NCBI GenBank assembly: GCA_050742415.1
Contig: JBOGIF010000097.1
Location: 1 to 39,376, forward strand
DNA from: JBOGIF01 sp050742415
GTDB lineage: Bacteria; Actinomycetota; Acidimicrobiia; Acidimicrobiales; AC-14
Direction: 5' to 3'
DNA: 39,376 bases
In this document: positions 24,606 to 31,998 of the stretch, in pieces
How the letters are laid out: each line of letters begins with the position of its first letter
Position numbering within the stretch: the stretch's first letter is position 1
Translations under genes and position numbers: made by a program
Notes under the pieces: model-generated
What the model was told of the DNA's origin: nothing
Database searches by the model: none
Seen by the model: the letters and a program-made list of their open reading frames with translations, nothing else

Positions 24606-25478
24606 GTGGACGGCGAGCGCCTGCGGGCGCTGCTGGCCGGTGGGAGCAGCGTGCTCATGCCCGGCGTGTGGGACTCGCTCTCGGCTCGGCTGGCAGCGGA
24701 CGCCGGGTTCGAGGTGTGCTTCCTTTCGGGCTACGCCACCGCCGGAACCCTGCTCGGGCTCCCCGACTTCGGCTACCTGACCCAGGGCGAGATAGCCGAG
24801 GTGGCCAGGCGGGTCTGCCGGGCGGCACCGGAGACGGCTGTGGTCGTCGACGGTGACACCGGGCACGGCAACGCGCTCAACACCATTCGCACCGTGCAGC
24901 TGTTCGAGGACGCGGGCGCCGCCGGGATCTTCCTGGAGGACCAGGTGTGGCCCAAGAAATGTGGCCACATGGCGGGCAAGCGGGTGGTGCCGCGCGGCGA
25001 GTGGCTGGCCAAGCTGGCGGCCGCCCTCGACCACCGGCGGAGCCTGTTCGTGGTCGCACGCACCGACGCCCGCGCCGCCGTCAGCCTCGAGGAGGCGTGC
25101 GAACGGGCGCGGTTGGCCGCGGGGCTCGGTGTGGACGCCGTCTTCGTAGAGGCCCCCGCCTCGGTCGAGGAGCTGCGGGCTGTCGCCGAGGCCACCCCGG
25201 GCGTGGTGCGGGTGGCCAACATGATCGAGGCCGGCCGGACCCCGCTGCTCACTCCGGATGAGCTGCACGACCTGGGGTTCGACCTGGTCGTCTCGCCCCT
25301 CACCGGGCTGTTCGCCTACGCCCGCGCGGTGAAGAACGCCTTCAAGGTCCTGCGGGCCAAGGGCTCCCTTCGCGACGACCTCGGGCTGCTGACGACGTTC
25401 GACGACTTCAACCAGGCCATCGGGCTCGAGGACCACTACCGCCTCGAGGCCCGGTACGAGGCGCCCGGAACCGTTTGA
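24606..25478 (+). CDS. Isocitrate lyase/PEP mutase family protein
   Basis: The 290-residue TIM-barrel protein has the superfamily motifs VLMPGVWDSLSARLAADAGF, VVVDGDTGHGNALNTIRTVQ, and FLEDQVWPKKCGHMAGKRVV with the catalytic Cys loop, then VVARTDARAAVSLEEA and FVEAPASVEELRAV. This group includes methylisocitrate lyase, dimethylmalate lyase, oxaloacetate hydrolase and phosphonopyruvate enzymes. The KKCGHM loop indicates a lyase of the methylisocitrate/2,3-dimethylmalate type, not a mutase, but the substrate cannot be read from sequence. It starts at GTG 24606, 14 bases after the lipoprotein, and overlaps the MFS gene start. Confidence 0.86.
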   Translation: MDGERLRALLAGGSSVLMPGVWDSLSARLAADAGFEVCFLSGYATAGTLLGLPDFGYLTQGEIAEVARRVCRAAPETAVVVDGDTGHGNALNTIRTVQLFEDAGAAGIFLEDQVWPKKCGHMAGKRVVPRGEWLAKLAAALDHRRSLFVVARTDARAAVSLEEACERARLAAGLGVDAVFVEAPASVEELRAVAEATPGVVRVANMIEAGRTPLLTPDELHDLGFDLVVSPLTGLFAYARAVKNAFKVLRAKGSLRDDLGLLTTFDDFNQAIGLEDHYRLEARYEAPGTV

Positions 25479-26692
25479 GGTCCCTCCAGCCCCTGCGCCG
25501 CAGCGACTTCGCCGTGGTGTGGAGCGCGGCGCTGGTGTCCAACATCGGGACATGGCTCCAGACGGTGGCTGTGGGGGTCCTGGTGACGACGGCGACGGGC
25601 CAGGCCCGGTGGACCGGACTGGTGGCGGCTGCCGCCTTCCTGCCCCTCGGGATCTTGGCGCCGGTGGGAGGCGCCCTGGCCGACCGCGTCGACCGCCGCC
25701 GCCTTCTCCTTCTCACGACGGGCGCGGAGGCGGGCTGCGCGGCGACGTTGGCCGTGCTCGCCGCCGGCGGCCAGGCCACACCGCTGCTCGTGAGCGCGGT
25801 GGTGATGATCAGCGGGTCGATGGCGGCCCTCGGCTTCCCGGCGTACCAGGCGATCCTCCCCGACCTGGTCGAGCGCGATGAGCTGCTCGGCGCCATCTCG
25901 CTGTCGACCGCCCAGTACAACCTCGGGAGGGTCGTGGGGCCGGCGCTGGCCGGCCTGGTGCTGGCCGCCGGGTCTTTCACGTGGGCCTTCGGGTTGAACG
26001 CGCTGTCCTACGGAGCCGTCGCCGTCGCCCTCCTGGTGGTGAAGCTGCCGCCGCCGGCTCCAAGCACCGAGGACCCCGGTATCTGGTCGCGCATCCGGGC
26101 CGGAATACGGGGCGCGGCCGCCGAGCCTGGCTGTCGCACCGCGATCCTCACCATCGCGGTGGCGGCCCTGCTGCTGTCGCCGTTCATCGCCCTGATCCCG
26201 GCGGTGGCACTCAAACAGTTCGGGGAGGAGGCCCGGGGCACGTCGCTGTTGGTCACTGCCCAGGGAGTAGGTGCTGTTGCCGGCGCCCTTGGCCTCGCCT
26301 CTCTCGCTCGCCGCTTCGGCCGCCGGCGGGTCCTGGTGGCCGACCTGGCACTGCTGCCCTTCCTGCTGATGGCATACGCGTTCGCGCCCAGCTTGGAGCT
26401 GGCGACGGTTGCGCTGGTGGCCGTGGGCGCGGGCTACATCGGCGTGCTCTCAGGGCTGGGCACGGTGGTGCAGCTGCGGGCGCCGACCGCGCTGCGGGCC
26501 CGGGTGCTCAGCCTCTACATGGTCGCCCTGGGCGTGGTCTACCCGATAGGTGCGGTCATCCAGGGATTCCTCGGTGACCATTTCGGGCTGCCCGCCGTCA
26601 CCGCCGGCGCCGCCGCCCTCTTCCTGGTCGTCATGGCCGCCGCCGCCCGCGCCCGCCCCGACCTGATAGTCGCCCTCGACGACCCGGCGTGA
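25475..26692 (+). CDS. MFS transporter, EntS/MFS_3-like exporter
   Basis: The 405-residue protein has about twelve hydrophobic segments and a MFS_3/EntS style N-terminus (LRRSDFAVVWSAALVSNIGTWLQTVAVGVL). The cytoplasmic loop GGALADRVDRRRLLLLT matches the major-facilitator motif A. Relatives export siderophores, drugs or unknown metabolites by proton antiport. The start TTG 25475 overlaps the preceding stop by three bases, so it is translated with the isocitrate-lyase-like gene. It may export a product of that enzyme, which is inference. Confidence 0.87.
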   Translation: MRSLQPLRRSDFAVVWSAALVSNIGTWLQTVAVGVLVTTATGQARWTGLVAAAAFLPLGILAPVGGALADRVDRRRLLLLTTGAEAGCAATLAVLAAGGQATPLLVSAVVMISGSMAALGFPAYQAILPDLVERDELLGAISLSTAQYNLGRVVGPALAGLVLAAGSFTWAFGLNALSYGAVAVALLVVKLPPPAPSTEDPGIWSRIRAGIRGAAAEPGCRTAILTIAVAALLLSPFIALIPAVALKQFGEEARGTSLLVTAQGVGAVAGALGLASLARRFGRRRVLVADLALLPFLLMAYAFAPSLELATVALVAVGAGYIGVLSGLGTVVQLRAPTALRARVLSLYMVALGVVYPIGAVIQGFLGDHFGLPAVTAGAAALFLVVMAAAARARPDLIVALDDPA

Positions 26693-26786
26693 CCACACCA
26701 GCCCGACACATCCGTTCTGGGGACGCTCAGGGCGGCCATAGGACCTTGTGCGACCCCGGAATGGAAGTAGGGGCGGGAGGATCGGC

Positions 26787-26804
26787 TGGCCTCGACCGAG
26801 GTCA
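26787..26804. terminator. Hairpin in convergent region
   Basis: TGGCCTC and GAGGTCA pair (seven pairs, one G-T) around a GACC loop, between the MFS and thioredoxin-fold genes that converge here. No T-run follows on either strand. The other 110 bases of this gap hold nothing recognisable. Confidence 0.35.
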
Positions 26805-26822
26805 GTGGCGATTGCGGCTGCC

Positions 26823-27281
26823 TCAACCGGGGCGGAAGGCGGGTAGCCCGTCGGCCGGTGTGGAGATCGGCGCGGTGGCGCCGGCCTCGGTCGCGAGCCG
26901 GTTCCAGGCGTCGCGGTCCCAGGCCCCAACCGCATCTCGGATGGTGCCGTCCTGGTCCACGAGGACCAGCGATGGAACGCTGACGACACCGTAGGCGTCG
27001 GACACCCGATAGGGCGGAGGCTCGCTGAGGGTGGGGACGTTCTGGCCGAAACGGTCGCGGTAGGCGGCGAGCTTGTTCGGCGGGTCCTCGCCCACGCCCA
27101 CCACCCACACCCCGCTGGCAGCCAGCGCCGACACCTTCGGCGCCGCCATCTGGCAGACCGGGCACGTCACCTTGAAGAAGGCCAACGCCACCTGGCCGTC
27201 GCGCCACGGATCGGACATCACCGAGCCGGTGGCGATGTCGGCCAAGGCGAAGGACGGGGCAGCGTCGCCGACGGCCAGCAC
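26823..27281 (-). CDS. Thioredoxin-fold (AhpC/TSA-like) protein with CPVC motif
   Basis: The 152-residue protein begins VLAVGDAAPSFALADI, then FFKVTCPVCQMAAPKVSALA with a CPVC redox motif, and a SVPSLVLVDQDGTIRDAVGAW block containing the cis-Pro of the thioredoxin fold. It is a cytoplasmic peroxiredoxin/TlpA-like thiol protein; no signal peptide is seen. GTG 27281 was chosen because TACGAT lies exactly six bases upstream. The open frame runs to 27353, but that would cover the operator of the divergent antitoxin gene. Substrate unknown. Confidence 0.82.
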   Translation of the reverse strand: MLAVGDAAPSFALADIATGSVMSDPWRDGQVALAFFKVTCPVCQMAAPKVSALAASGVWVVGVGEDPPNKLAAYRDRFGQNVPTLSEPPPYRVSDAYGVVSVPSLVLVDQDGTIRDAVGAWDRDAWNRLATEAGATAPISTPADGLPAFRPG

Positions 27282-27287
27282 CGGGCC

Positions 27288-27293
27288 ATCGTA
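27288..27293 (-). promoter_or_regulatory. -10 box TACGAT, leaderless start of the thioredoxin-fold gene
   Basis: On the minus strand TACGAT is followed by GGCCCG and GTG 27281. Confidence 0.55.
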
Positions 27294-27344
27294 GGGGCGC
27301 CGATGGACCGTCGTCTGTGAGTGATGCGCTAACCGTATGACCGT

Positions 27345-27357
27345 TGTTACCATAACA
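27345..27357. promoter_or_regulatory. Palindrome TGTTACCATAACA, probable antitoxin operator
   Basis: A perfect 5+3+5 inverted repeat contains the TACCAT -10 box (27348-27353) and ends two bases before ATG 27360. It is also flanked by GTATGA on both sides (27334 and 27358). This is where an autorepressing antitoxin dimer would bind. TACCAT-N6-ATG indicates a leaderless start. Confidence 0.6.
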
Positions 27358-27359
27358 GT

Positions 27360-27680
27360 ATGAGAGTTCGGAAACAGCGCCTAACGGTGACCGTCGATCC
27401 CGAACTGGTCGAGGCAGGGAACCGAGCAGTCGCCACAGGCAACGCGGATTCCTTGAGCGGATGGGTCAGCGGTGCGTTGGCCGAGCAGGTTCGTCGGGAT
27501 CGAAAGCTCGAGCATCTCCGGGCTGCGGTCGCCGACTACGAAGCGGAGTTCGGCGAGATCACGGCCGAGGAGATCGCTGCCCACCGGCGTATTGACCGTG
27601 AGAACGCCGTCGTCGTGCGTGGTAATCGCTCGAGTCCACCGGGCTCCACCGGTAATGCTGGCAGGACCAGGTCGGCGTGA
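27360..27680 (+). CDS. Antitoxin of a VapBC-type pair
   Basis: The 106-residue protein starts RVRKQRLTVTVDPELVEAGN, a ribbon-helix-helix-like DNA-binding beginning, then SLSGWVSGALAEQVRRDRKL, a helical stretch, and a disordered basic tail that would bind the toxin. It lies directly ahead of a PIN-domain gene with a four-base GTGA overlap, the classic antitoxin-toxin arrangement. The palindrome on its promoter supports autoregulation. The family number is not recognised. Confidence 0.8.
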   Translation: MRVRKQRLTVTVDPELVEAGNRAVATGNADSLSGWVSGALAEQVRRDRKLEHLRAAVADYEAEFGEITAEEIAAHRRIDRENAVVVRGNRSSPPGSTGNAGRTRSA

Positions 27681-28054
27681 CGCTGGTTCTCGACGGTGGA
27701 GCCTTGATCGCCGTCGATCGAAACGAGCGGCCGATGTGGGCGCGCCTCAAGGCGGCGCAAATGGCGGGTGAGCTGCCGGTGACACACGCGGGCGTACTTG
27801 GCCAGGTGTGGCGGGGCGGCTCACGTCAAGCCCGTTTGGCGAGTGCCCTTGAAGGCATCGACGTACGGCCGCTCGACGAAGCTCTTGGGCGAGGGGCAGG
27901 TGAGGTACTGGCTGTCGCTGGGACGTCTGACGTGATCGACGCGGCTGTCGTGTTGCTCTCGTCGGACGGAGACGAGATCGTCACCTCGGATCGCGACGAC
28001 TTCGAGCGACTAGCGGTCGCTGCCGGCAGGCACGTCGAGCTGATTCGCCCCTGA
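27677..28054 (+). CDS. PIN-domain ribonuclease toxin, VapC-like
   Basis: The 125-residue protein starts TLVLDGGALIAVDR with the first PIN aspartate, and ends with TSDVIDAAVVLL and IVTSDRDDFERLA carrying the later acids. At the usual central glutamate position the sequence is VLGQVWRGG (Gln). I recall Gln here as normal for this actinobacterial branch, but this should be checked before assuming activity. VapC toxins cut tRNA or rRNA and are held inactive by their antitoxin. The start GTG 27677 overlaps the antitoxin stop. Confidence 0.84.
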   Translation: MTLVLDGGALIAVDRNERPMWARLKAAQMAGELPVTHAGVLGQVWRGGSRQARLASALEGIDVRPLDEALGRGAGEVLAVAGTSDVIDAAVVLLSSDGDEIVTSDRDDFERLAVAAGRHVELIRP

Positions 28055-28092
28055 CGGCGCCGCCGCTGCTGCGCACTACTCTCGGCACCCGC

Positions 28093-28635
28093 ATGGTCAC
28101 GCGGAAGAAACCCACCCCGCTCGTCGTCGCGGGCCTGCTGTTGCCCGGGGTATTGGCGGTCGCGTTCCTGGTCCTGTCCGATCGGGGGAGCGACGACGAC
28201 AAACCCAACACCGGTACGCCGGGAGCGGGAGCGTGCAAGGCCGACGACCTGGCCGATCCCGGCGCGGACCACGTGCCGATACCGAGCTACGAGGTCAACC
28301 CGCCGAGTGGAGGCGACCACTCGCCGGTGGCGGCCCGGGCCGGTATCTACGACTCCGGCGACGCCCCGCCCGACGGCCAGCTCGTCCATGCCCTCGAGCA
28401 CGGCTACGTGATCCTGTGGCACCGCACCGTCGACGGCAAGGACTTGGCCGTGCTGCGCGACGTGACCCGGCGCCACGCCCGCGACGTGCTGTTCGTGCCG
28501 CGCAGAAAGATGCCCGTCCCGGTGGCCGCGACCGCGTGGCACCAACGCCTCCTCTGCTCGGAGCCAGATCCTGCGGCCTTGGAACAGTTCGTCACGGCCT
28601 ACGCCAACCAGGGCCCCGAGAAGATCCCGCATTGA
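28093..28635 (+). CDS. DUF3105 family membrane-anchored protein
   Basis: The 180-residue protein has one N-terminal hydrophobic segment (PLVVAGLLLPGVLAVAFLVL), a short Asp/Gly/Pro-rich linker, and a soluble extracytoplasmic domain. That domain has YEVNPPSGGDHSPVAARAGIY, HALEHGYVILWHR and CSEPDPAALEQFVTAYANQG, matching DUF3105. The conserved HSP and HALEHG histidines suggest metal binding, but the role is unknown. A TACTCT box lies 10 bases ahead of ATG 28093. The next gene starts within its stop codon. Confidence 0.84.
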   Translation: MVTRKKPTPLVVAGLLLPGVLAVAFLVLSDRGSDDDKPNTGTPGAGACKADDLADPGADHVPIPSYEVNPPSGGDHSPVAARAGIYDSGDAPPDGQLVHALEHGYVILWHRTVDGKDLAVLRDVTRRHARDVLFVPRRKMPVPVAATAWHQRLLCSEPDPAALEQFVTAYANQGPEKIPH

Positions 28636-29594
28636 CGACCACCACCGCGAGAGCCCGGCGGTTCGCCATAGCCGCGGCCCTGTTGGTGCTGGGCGCCTGC
28701 GGGTCCGACAGCGCACCCGTCACCCGCCTCGGCCAGCCGGTGGTCGACTCCGAGACCACGACATCGAGCACCTCGCCGTCCACGTCGACCACCCTCGCCA
28801 CGACCACCACGGCCCCGAGGCCCCCGACCTCGCCGGCGCCGCCGCTCCCGGGGATGGGCACCGGCGCGCGCGGGCCCCAGGTCCTAGCTCTGGAACAGCG
28901 CCTCGACGCTCTCCACTACGACGTGGGGTCGGTCGATGGTGTGTACGACCGGGTGACGGCATACGCGGTGACCGCCTTCCAGAAGGTCCACGGCTTCGGC
29001 CGCAATGGCCGGGCGACGGACGAGATAGTCGCCGCCATCCAGTCCGCCGAAGGCGTCCCAGCGCCGCTGGTGGCCGACGGGGGTCCCGATCGCGTGGAGG
29101 TCGATATCGGTCGCCAGGTCCTGTTCCTCTACCGCGGCGGCGAGCTGGGGAAGATACTGCCGGTGTCCACCGGCTCGGGCCGCCGGTTCTGCTCCGAGGG
29201 CTACTGCCGGAGGGCCGTGACCCCCGGCGGCGCCTTCCAGATCTACCGGCAGGCCGGCGGCTGGGAGTACGGCCCTCTGGGCGGTCTGTACAAGCCGCAC
29301 TACTTCAACGGCGGCATCGCCATCCACGGGGCCCCGTCGGTACCCACCGGGCCGGCGTCGCACGGTTGCGTGCGGATACCGATGAACGCCGCCGAGTGGT
29401 TTCCGTCCCAGGTTGGGATCGGGACCGCCGTCTACGTGATCGGCGGACCCGAGGACGTGCCCCCGCCCGCCCCCGCGCCGGCGGCGGTCACCCAGTCGGT
29501 CAACTCCGACTCCACCGACACGCCCACCGGTAACGGTGACGCTGACGGCGAGGAGCGCGACCGCGAAGCGCGCAAGGACCGCAAGAAGGACTGA
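28632..29594 (+). CDS. L,D-transpeptidase lipoprotein with peptidoglycan-binding domain
   Basis: From TTG 28632 the 320-residue protein has a signal peptide with lipobox LGAC (about residue 23) and a Ser/Thr/Pro-rich linker. A peptidoglycan-binding domain follows (GARGPQVLALEQRLDALHYD, YAVTAFQKVHGFGRNG), then a YkuD catalytic domain with IAIHGAPSVPTGPASHGCVR and its Cys nucleophile. A charged, disordered tail ends the protein. It makes 3-3 or protein cross-links in the cell wall. The start overlaps the DUF3105 stop, so the two are likely co-expressed. Its stop is only three bases from that of the convergent sufC2. Confidence 0.88.
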   Translation: MTTTTARARRFAIAAALLVLGACGSDSAPVTRLGQPVVDSETTTSSTSPSTSTTLATTTTAPRPPTSPAPPLPGMGTGARGPQVLALEQRLDALHYDVGSVDGVYDRVTAYAVTAFQKVHGFGRNGRATDEIVAAIQSAEGVPAPLVADGGPDRVEVDIGRQVLFLYRGGELGKILPVSTGSGRRFCSEGYCRRAVTPGGAFQIYRQAGGWEYGPLGGLYKPHYFNGGIAIHGAPSVPTGPASHGCVRIPMNAAEWFPSQVGIGTAVYVIGGPEDVPPPAPAPAAVTQSVNSDSTDTPTGNGDADGEERDREARKDRKKD

Positions 29595-29597
29595 CCC

Positions 29598-30401
29598 TCA
29601 GGCCCCGTTCTTGCCGTTGTCGCTTGCTGTCTGCTCCTGCCCGATCTGCTCGTACCCGGCGTAGCCGGTGCTCTCGAGCTGCTCGGCAAGCTCGGGGCCG
29701 CCCTGGGCCACGATCTGGCCCCCCCGCAGGACCGACACCACGTCGGGCTTCAGCTCCCGGAGGAGCCGGCTGTAGTGGGTGATCACCAGCATCCCCACCC
29801 CGAGCTCGTTGGTCAGGGTCTCCACCCGCCGGCTCACGTCGCGCAGCGCATCGACGTCGAGGCCGGAGTCGATCTCGTCCAGTACGGCGATGCGGGGTTC
29901 GAGCACGGCAAGTTGCAGGGTCTCGTTGCGCTTCTTCTCGCCACCCGAGAGGTCCACGTTCAGCGGCCGGGTGAGCAACGCGGTGGGCAGCCCTGTGCGC
30001 ACTGCCTCGGCAGCCAGCCGCTCGCGCACGTCGGCGACCGCGACGTCGGGCCGGCGGGCCCGGAGGGCTTCGGTCATGGCGTCGGCCAACGAGACGCCCG
30101 GCACCTCGGTGGGGTACTGCATGGCGAGGAAGAGCCCGGCCTGGGCCCGCTGCCACGTGGGCATGGCCGTGAGGTCCCGGCCGTCGAGGGTGATGGAGCC
30201 GGAGCGCACGGTGTAGCCGGGGCGGCCCATGATCACGTGGGCCAACGTCGACTTGCCCGAGCCGTTGGGACCCATCACGGCATGGACCTGGCCGCTCGAT
30301 ACCGACAGGTCGACGCCCTTGAGGATGTCGCGGGCCTCCACCACGCCGGCCCGCAGGCCCGTGACCACCAGCTCGCTGACCGTGGGACTCGTCGGCGTCA
30401 T
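29598..30401 (-). CDS. sufC: Fe-S cluster assembly ATPase SufC (copy 2)
   Basis: The 267-residue protein shows MGPNGSGKSTLAHVIMGRPG (Walker A), LFLAMQYPTEVPGVSLADAM, the signature DLSGGEKKRNETLQLAVLEP and VITHYSRLLRELKPDVVSVL. It carries an N-terminal extension and a Gln/Asn-rich C-terminal tail that copy 1 lacks. It is the last gene of ftsH-sufD-Rieske-sufC2, with a four-base overlap to the Rieske gene. This is the common actinobacterial sufD-Rieske-sufC order. It would form the SufBC2D ATPase with SufD; whether copy 1 joins as well is open. Confidence 0.92.
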   Translation of the reverse strand: MTPTSPTVSELVVTGLRAGVVEARDILKGVDLSVSSGQVHAVMGPNGSGKSTLAHVIMGRPGYTVRSGSITLDGRDLTAMPTWQRAQAGLFLAMQYPTEVPGVSLADAMTEALRARRPDVAVADVRERLAAEAVRTGLPTALLTRPLNVDLSGGEKKRNETLQLAVLEPRIAVLDEIDSGLDVDALRDVSRRVETLTNELGVGMLVITHYSRLLRELKPDVVSVLRGGQIVAQGGPELAEQLESTGYAGYEQIGQEQTASDNGKNGA

Positions 30402-30718
30402 TTGTCGAGCTCCACGACGACCTCGTCGCCTTCGACGTGAACCGGGTAGACCGGCACCGCCGTGGTGGCCGGGAACGTCTGCGGGGCGCCGGTGACGAGC
30501 GAGAAGGTGCTGCCGTGCTTGGGGCACTCGATCTCGAGGTCGTCGGGCCAGATCTCGCCCTCCGACAGCGAGTAGTCGGCGTGGCTGCACCGGTCGCCGA
30601 GGGCGTAGAAGTCGTCGCCCACACGGACGAGCGCGATGCGGTGGCCGTCGACCTCGAAGCGACGCGCCGTCCCGGGGGCGACATCGTCGACGCGGCAGAT
30701 CGGCTGGGTGCGGGTCAT
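30398..30718 (-). CDS. Rieske [2Fe-2S] ferredoxin-like protein of the suf operon
   Basis: The 106-residue protein has the Rieske ligands C-x-H ... C-x2-H in GDRCSHADYSLSEGEIWPDD and LEIECPKHGSTFSLVTG. The small size and lack of a signal peptide indicate a soluble ferredoxin-like electron carrier. Such a gene between sufD and sufC is frequent in actinobacteria, where it may take part in cluster assembly or act as a sensor; the role is not settled. It overlaps sufD and sufC2 by four bases each. Confidence 0.93.
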   Translation of the reverse strand: MTRTQPICRVDDVAPGTARRFEVDGHRIALVRVGDDFYALGDRCSHADYSLSEGEIWPDDLEIECPKHGSTFSLVTGAPQTFPATTAVPVYPVHVEGDEVVVELDK

Positions 30719-31998
30719 GTCGTGTGGGAGAGCCGGTCGGCCAGGGTGGCTCGAATGCCGGTCACGAGCGGCGTGGAGGGCAGTCGGTCGAGGACCTCGC
30801 CGAGGAACCCGGCGACGATCAGCCGCTCGGCCACGACGGGCGGGATGCCGCGGGCCTCCAGGTAGTACCGCTGCTCCTCGTTCACCGGCCCCACCGCCGA
30901 GGCGTGGCTGCAACGCACGTCTTCTGTCTCGATCTCGAGGTTCGGCACCGACTCCGCCGACGCCCCCTCGGACAGGACGAGATTGCGGTTGGTCTGGAAG
31001 GCGTTGGTGCCCCGAGCCTCCTTGCGCACCCGGATGAGACCGGAGTACACGGACCGGGCGTTGTCCTGCACGGCACCCTTGAACAGCAGGTCGCTGCTCG
31101 ACGCCGGGGCGGCGTGGTCCTGGAGGGTGCGGAAGTCGTGCATGCGCCGGCCATCGGCGAGGTAGGCGGCGTTGAGCTTGGTGCTGCCACCTTTCCCGTC
31201 GATCACCGAGTCGGTGCGCATCCGGGCGTAGTCGCCTCCAAGCGCTACCACCGACGACGACAACGACGCGTCGCGCCCGACCCGGCTGGACTGGTAGCCG
31301 ATCTGGAATACGCGGGGCCCGAGCACCTGCACGTTGAGGTACTGGAGGCGAGCGGCTTCGCCCACGTCGAGGTGGACGACGGGGTCGACGAAGGCGGACA
31401 CGTCGGCCGAGCCGTGGTGCTCGACGACCGTCACCTGGCTGTCGGCGCTGCAGCGGACCACCGTGCGCGGGAAGATGGCGGCGTCGTCGGAGCCGATCCA
31501 GTGCAGGACCAGGATCGGCTCGGGCACCACCAGCCCGGCCGGCACGTCGATCACGACGGCGGCTCCCAGGAACGCTCGGTTCAGCTCGGTGAACGCATCG
31601 GCCGCCGCCGTGCCGTCATCGAGCGCCTCCCGGCCGTTCCCAGCCAGGGCCGGTTGGCCCACGACCAGGTCGTCCACCACGAGGCCTTTGGCGGCTAGCG
31701 CGGGGTCGCAGTTGACCGACGTGACGTGGCCGTCGCGGACGACCACCAACGCGGAGTGCGGCCCGGCCGCGGCGAGGACGGCCTTGATCTCGGAAGGGAT
31801 CCCTGGTCGGACGGCGTCGGCGGGCAGAGGCGCGTAGGCCTCGAGGTCGAGCTGGGAGATCCGGCTGTAGCGCCAGATCTCGTCGGCCTCGGTGGGGAGG
31901 ACTGCGCTGGCGAACCGCTCGGCGGCGGCAACGCGCCCCGAGCGCAGCCACTCAGGGCCGCCCAGGGCAGCCGCGGCAGCCAGTGTGAAAGCCGTCAC
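30715..31998 (-). CDS. sufD: Fe-S cluster assembly protein SufD
   Basis: The 427-residue protein has the SufD-like layout: EIWRYSRISQLDLEAYAP early, a long right-handed beta helix (VTVVEHHGSADVSAFVDPVV, SSRVGRDASLSSSVVALGGD), and the C-terminal DVRCSHASAVGPVNEEQRYYL with the conserved His, then LEARGIPPVVAERLIVAGFL. It forms the SufBC2D scaffold with SufB and SufC. No sufB is in the window. GTG 31998 overlaps the ftsH stop by three bases (GTGA), so sufD is translated with ftsH. Confidence 0.92.
   Translation of the reverse strand: MTAFTLAAAAALGGPEWLRSGRVAAAERFASAVLPTEADEIWRYSRISQLDLEAYAPLPADAVRPGIPSEIKAVLAAAGPHSALVVVRDGHVTSVNCDPALAAKGLVVDDLVVGQPALAGNGREALDDGTAAADAFTELNRAFLGAAVVIDVPAGLVVPEPILVLHWIGSDDAAIFPRTVVRCSADSQVTVVEHHGSADVSAFVDPVVHLDVGEAARLQYLNVQVLGPRVFQIGYQSSRVGRDASLSSSVVALGGDYARMRTDSVIDGKGGSTKLNAAYLADGRRMHDFRTLQDHAAPASSSDLLFKGAVQDNARSVYSGLIRVRKEARGTNAFQTNRNLVLSEGASAESVPNLEIETEDVRCSHASAVGPVNEEQRYYLEARGIPPVVAERLIVAGFLGEVLDRLPSTPLVTGIRATLADRLSHTT

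Noticed and set aside
29500..30684. 394-codon minus-strand frame over sufC2 and the Rieske gene
   Set aside because: It is a frame-shifted shadow of two genes with clear Suf and Rieske motifs.
30715..31998. Possible SufB instead of SufD
   Set aside because: Length (427) and the C-terminal block with RCSHASAVG and YLEARGIP fit SufD; SufB is longer and reads differently there.
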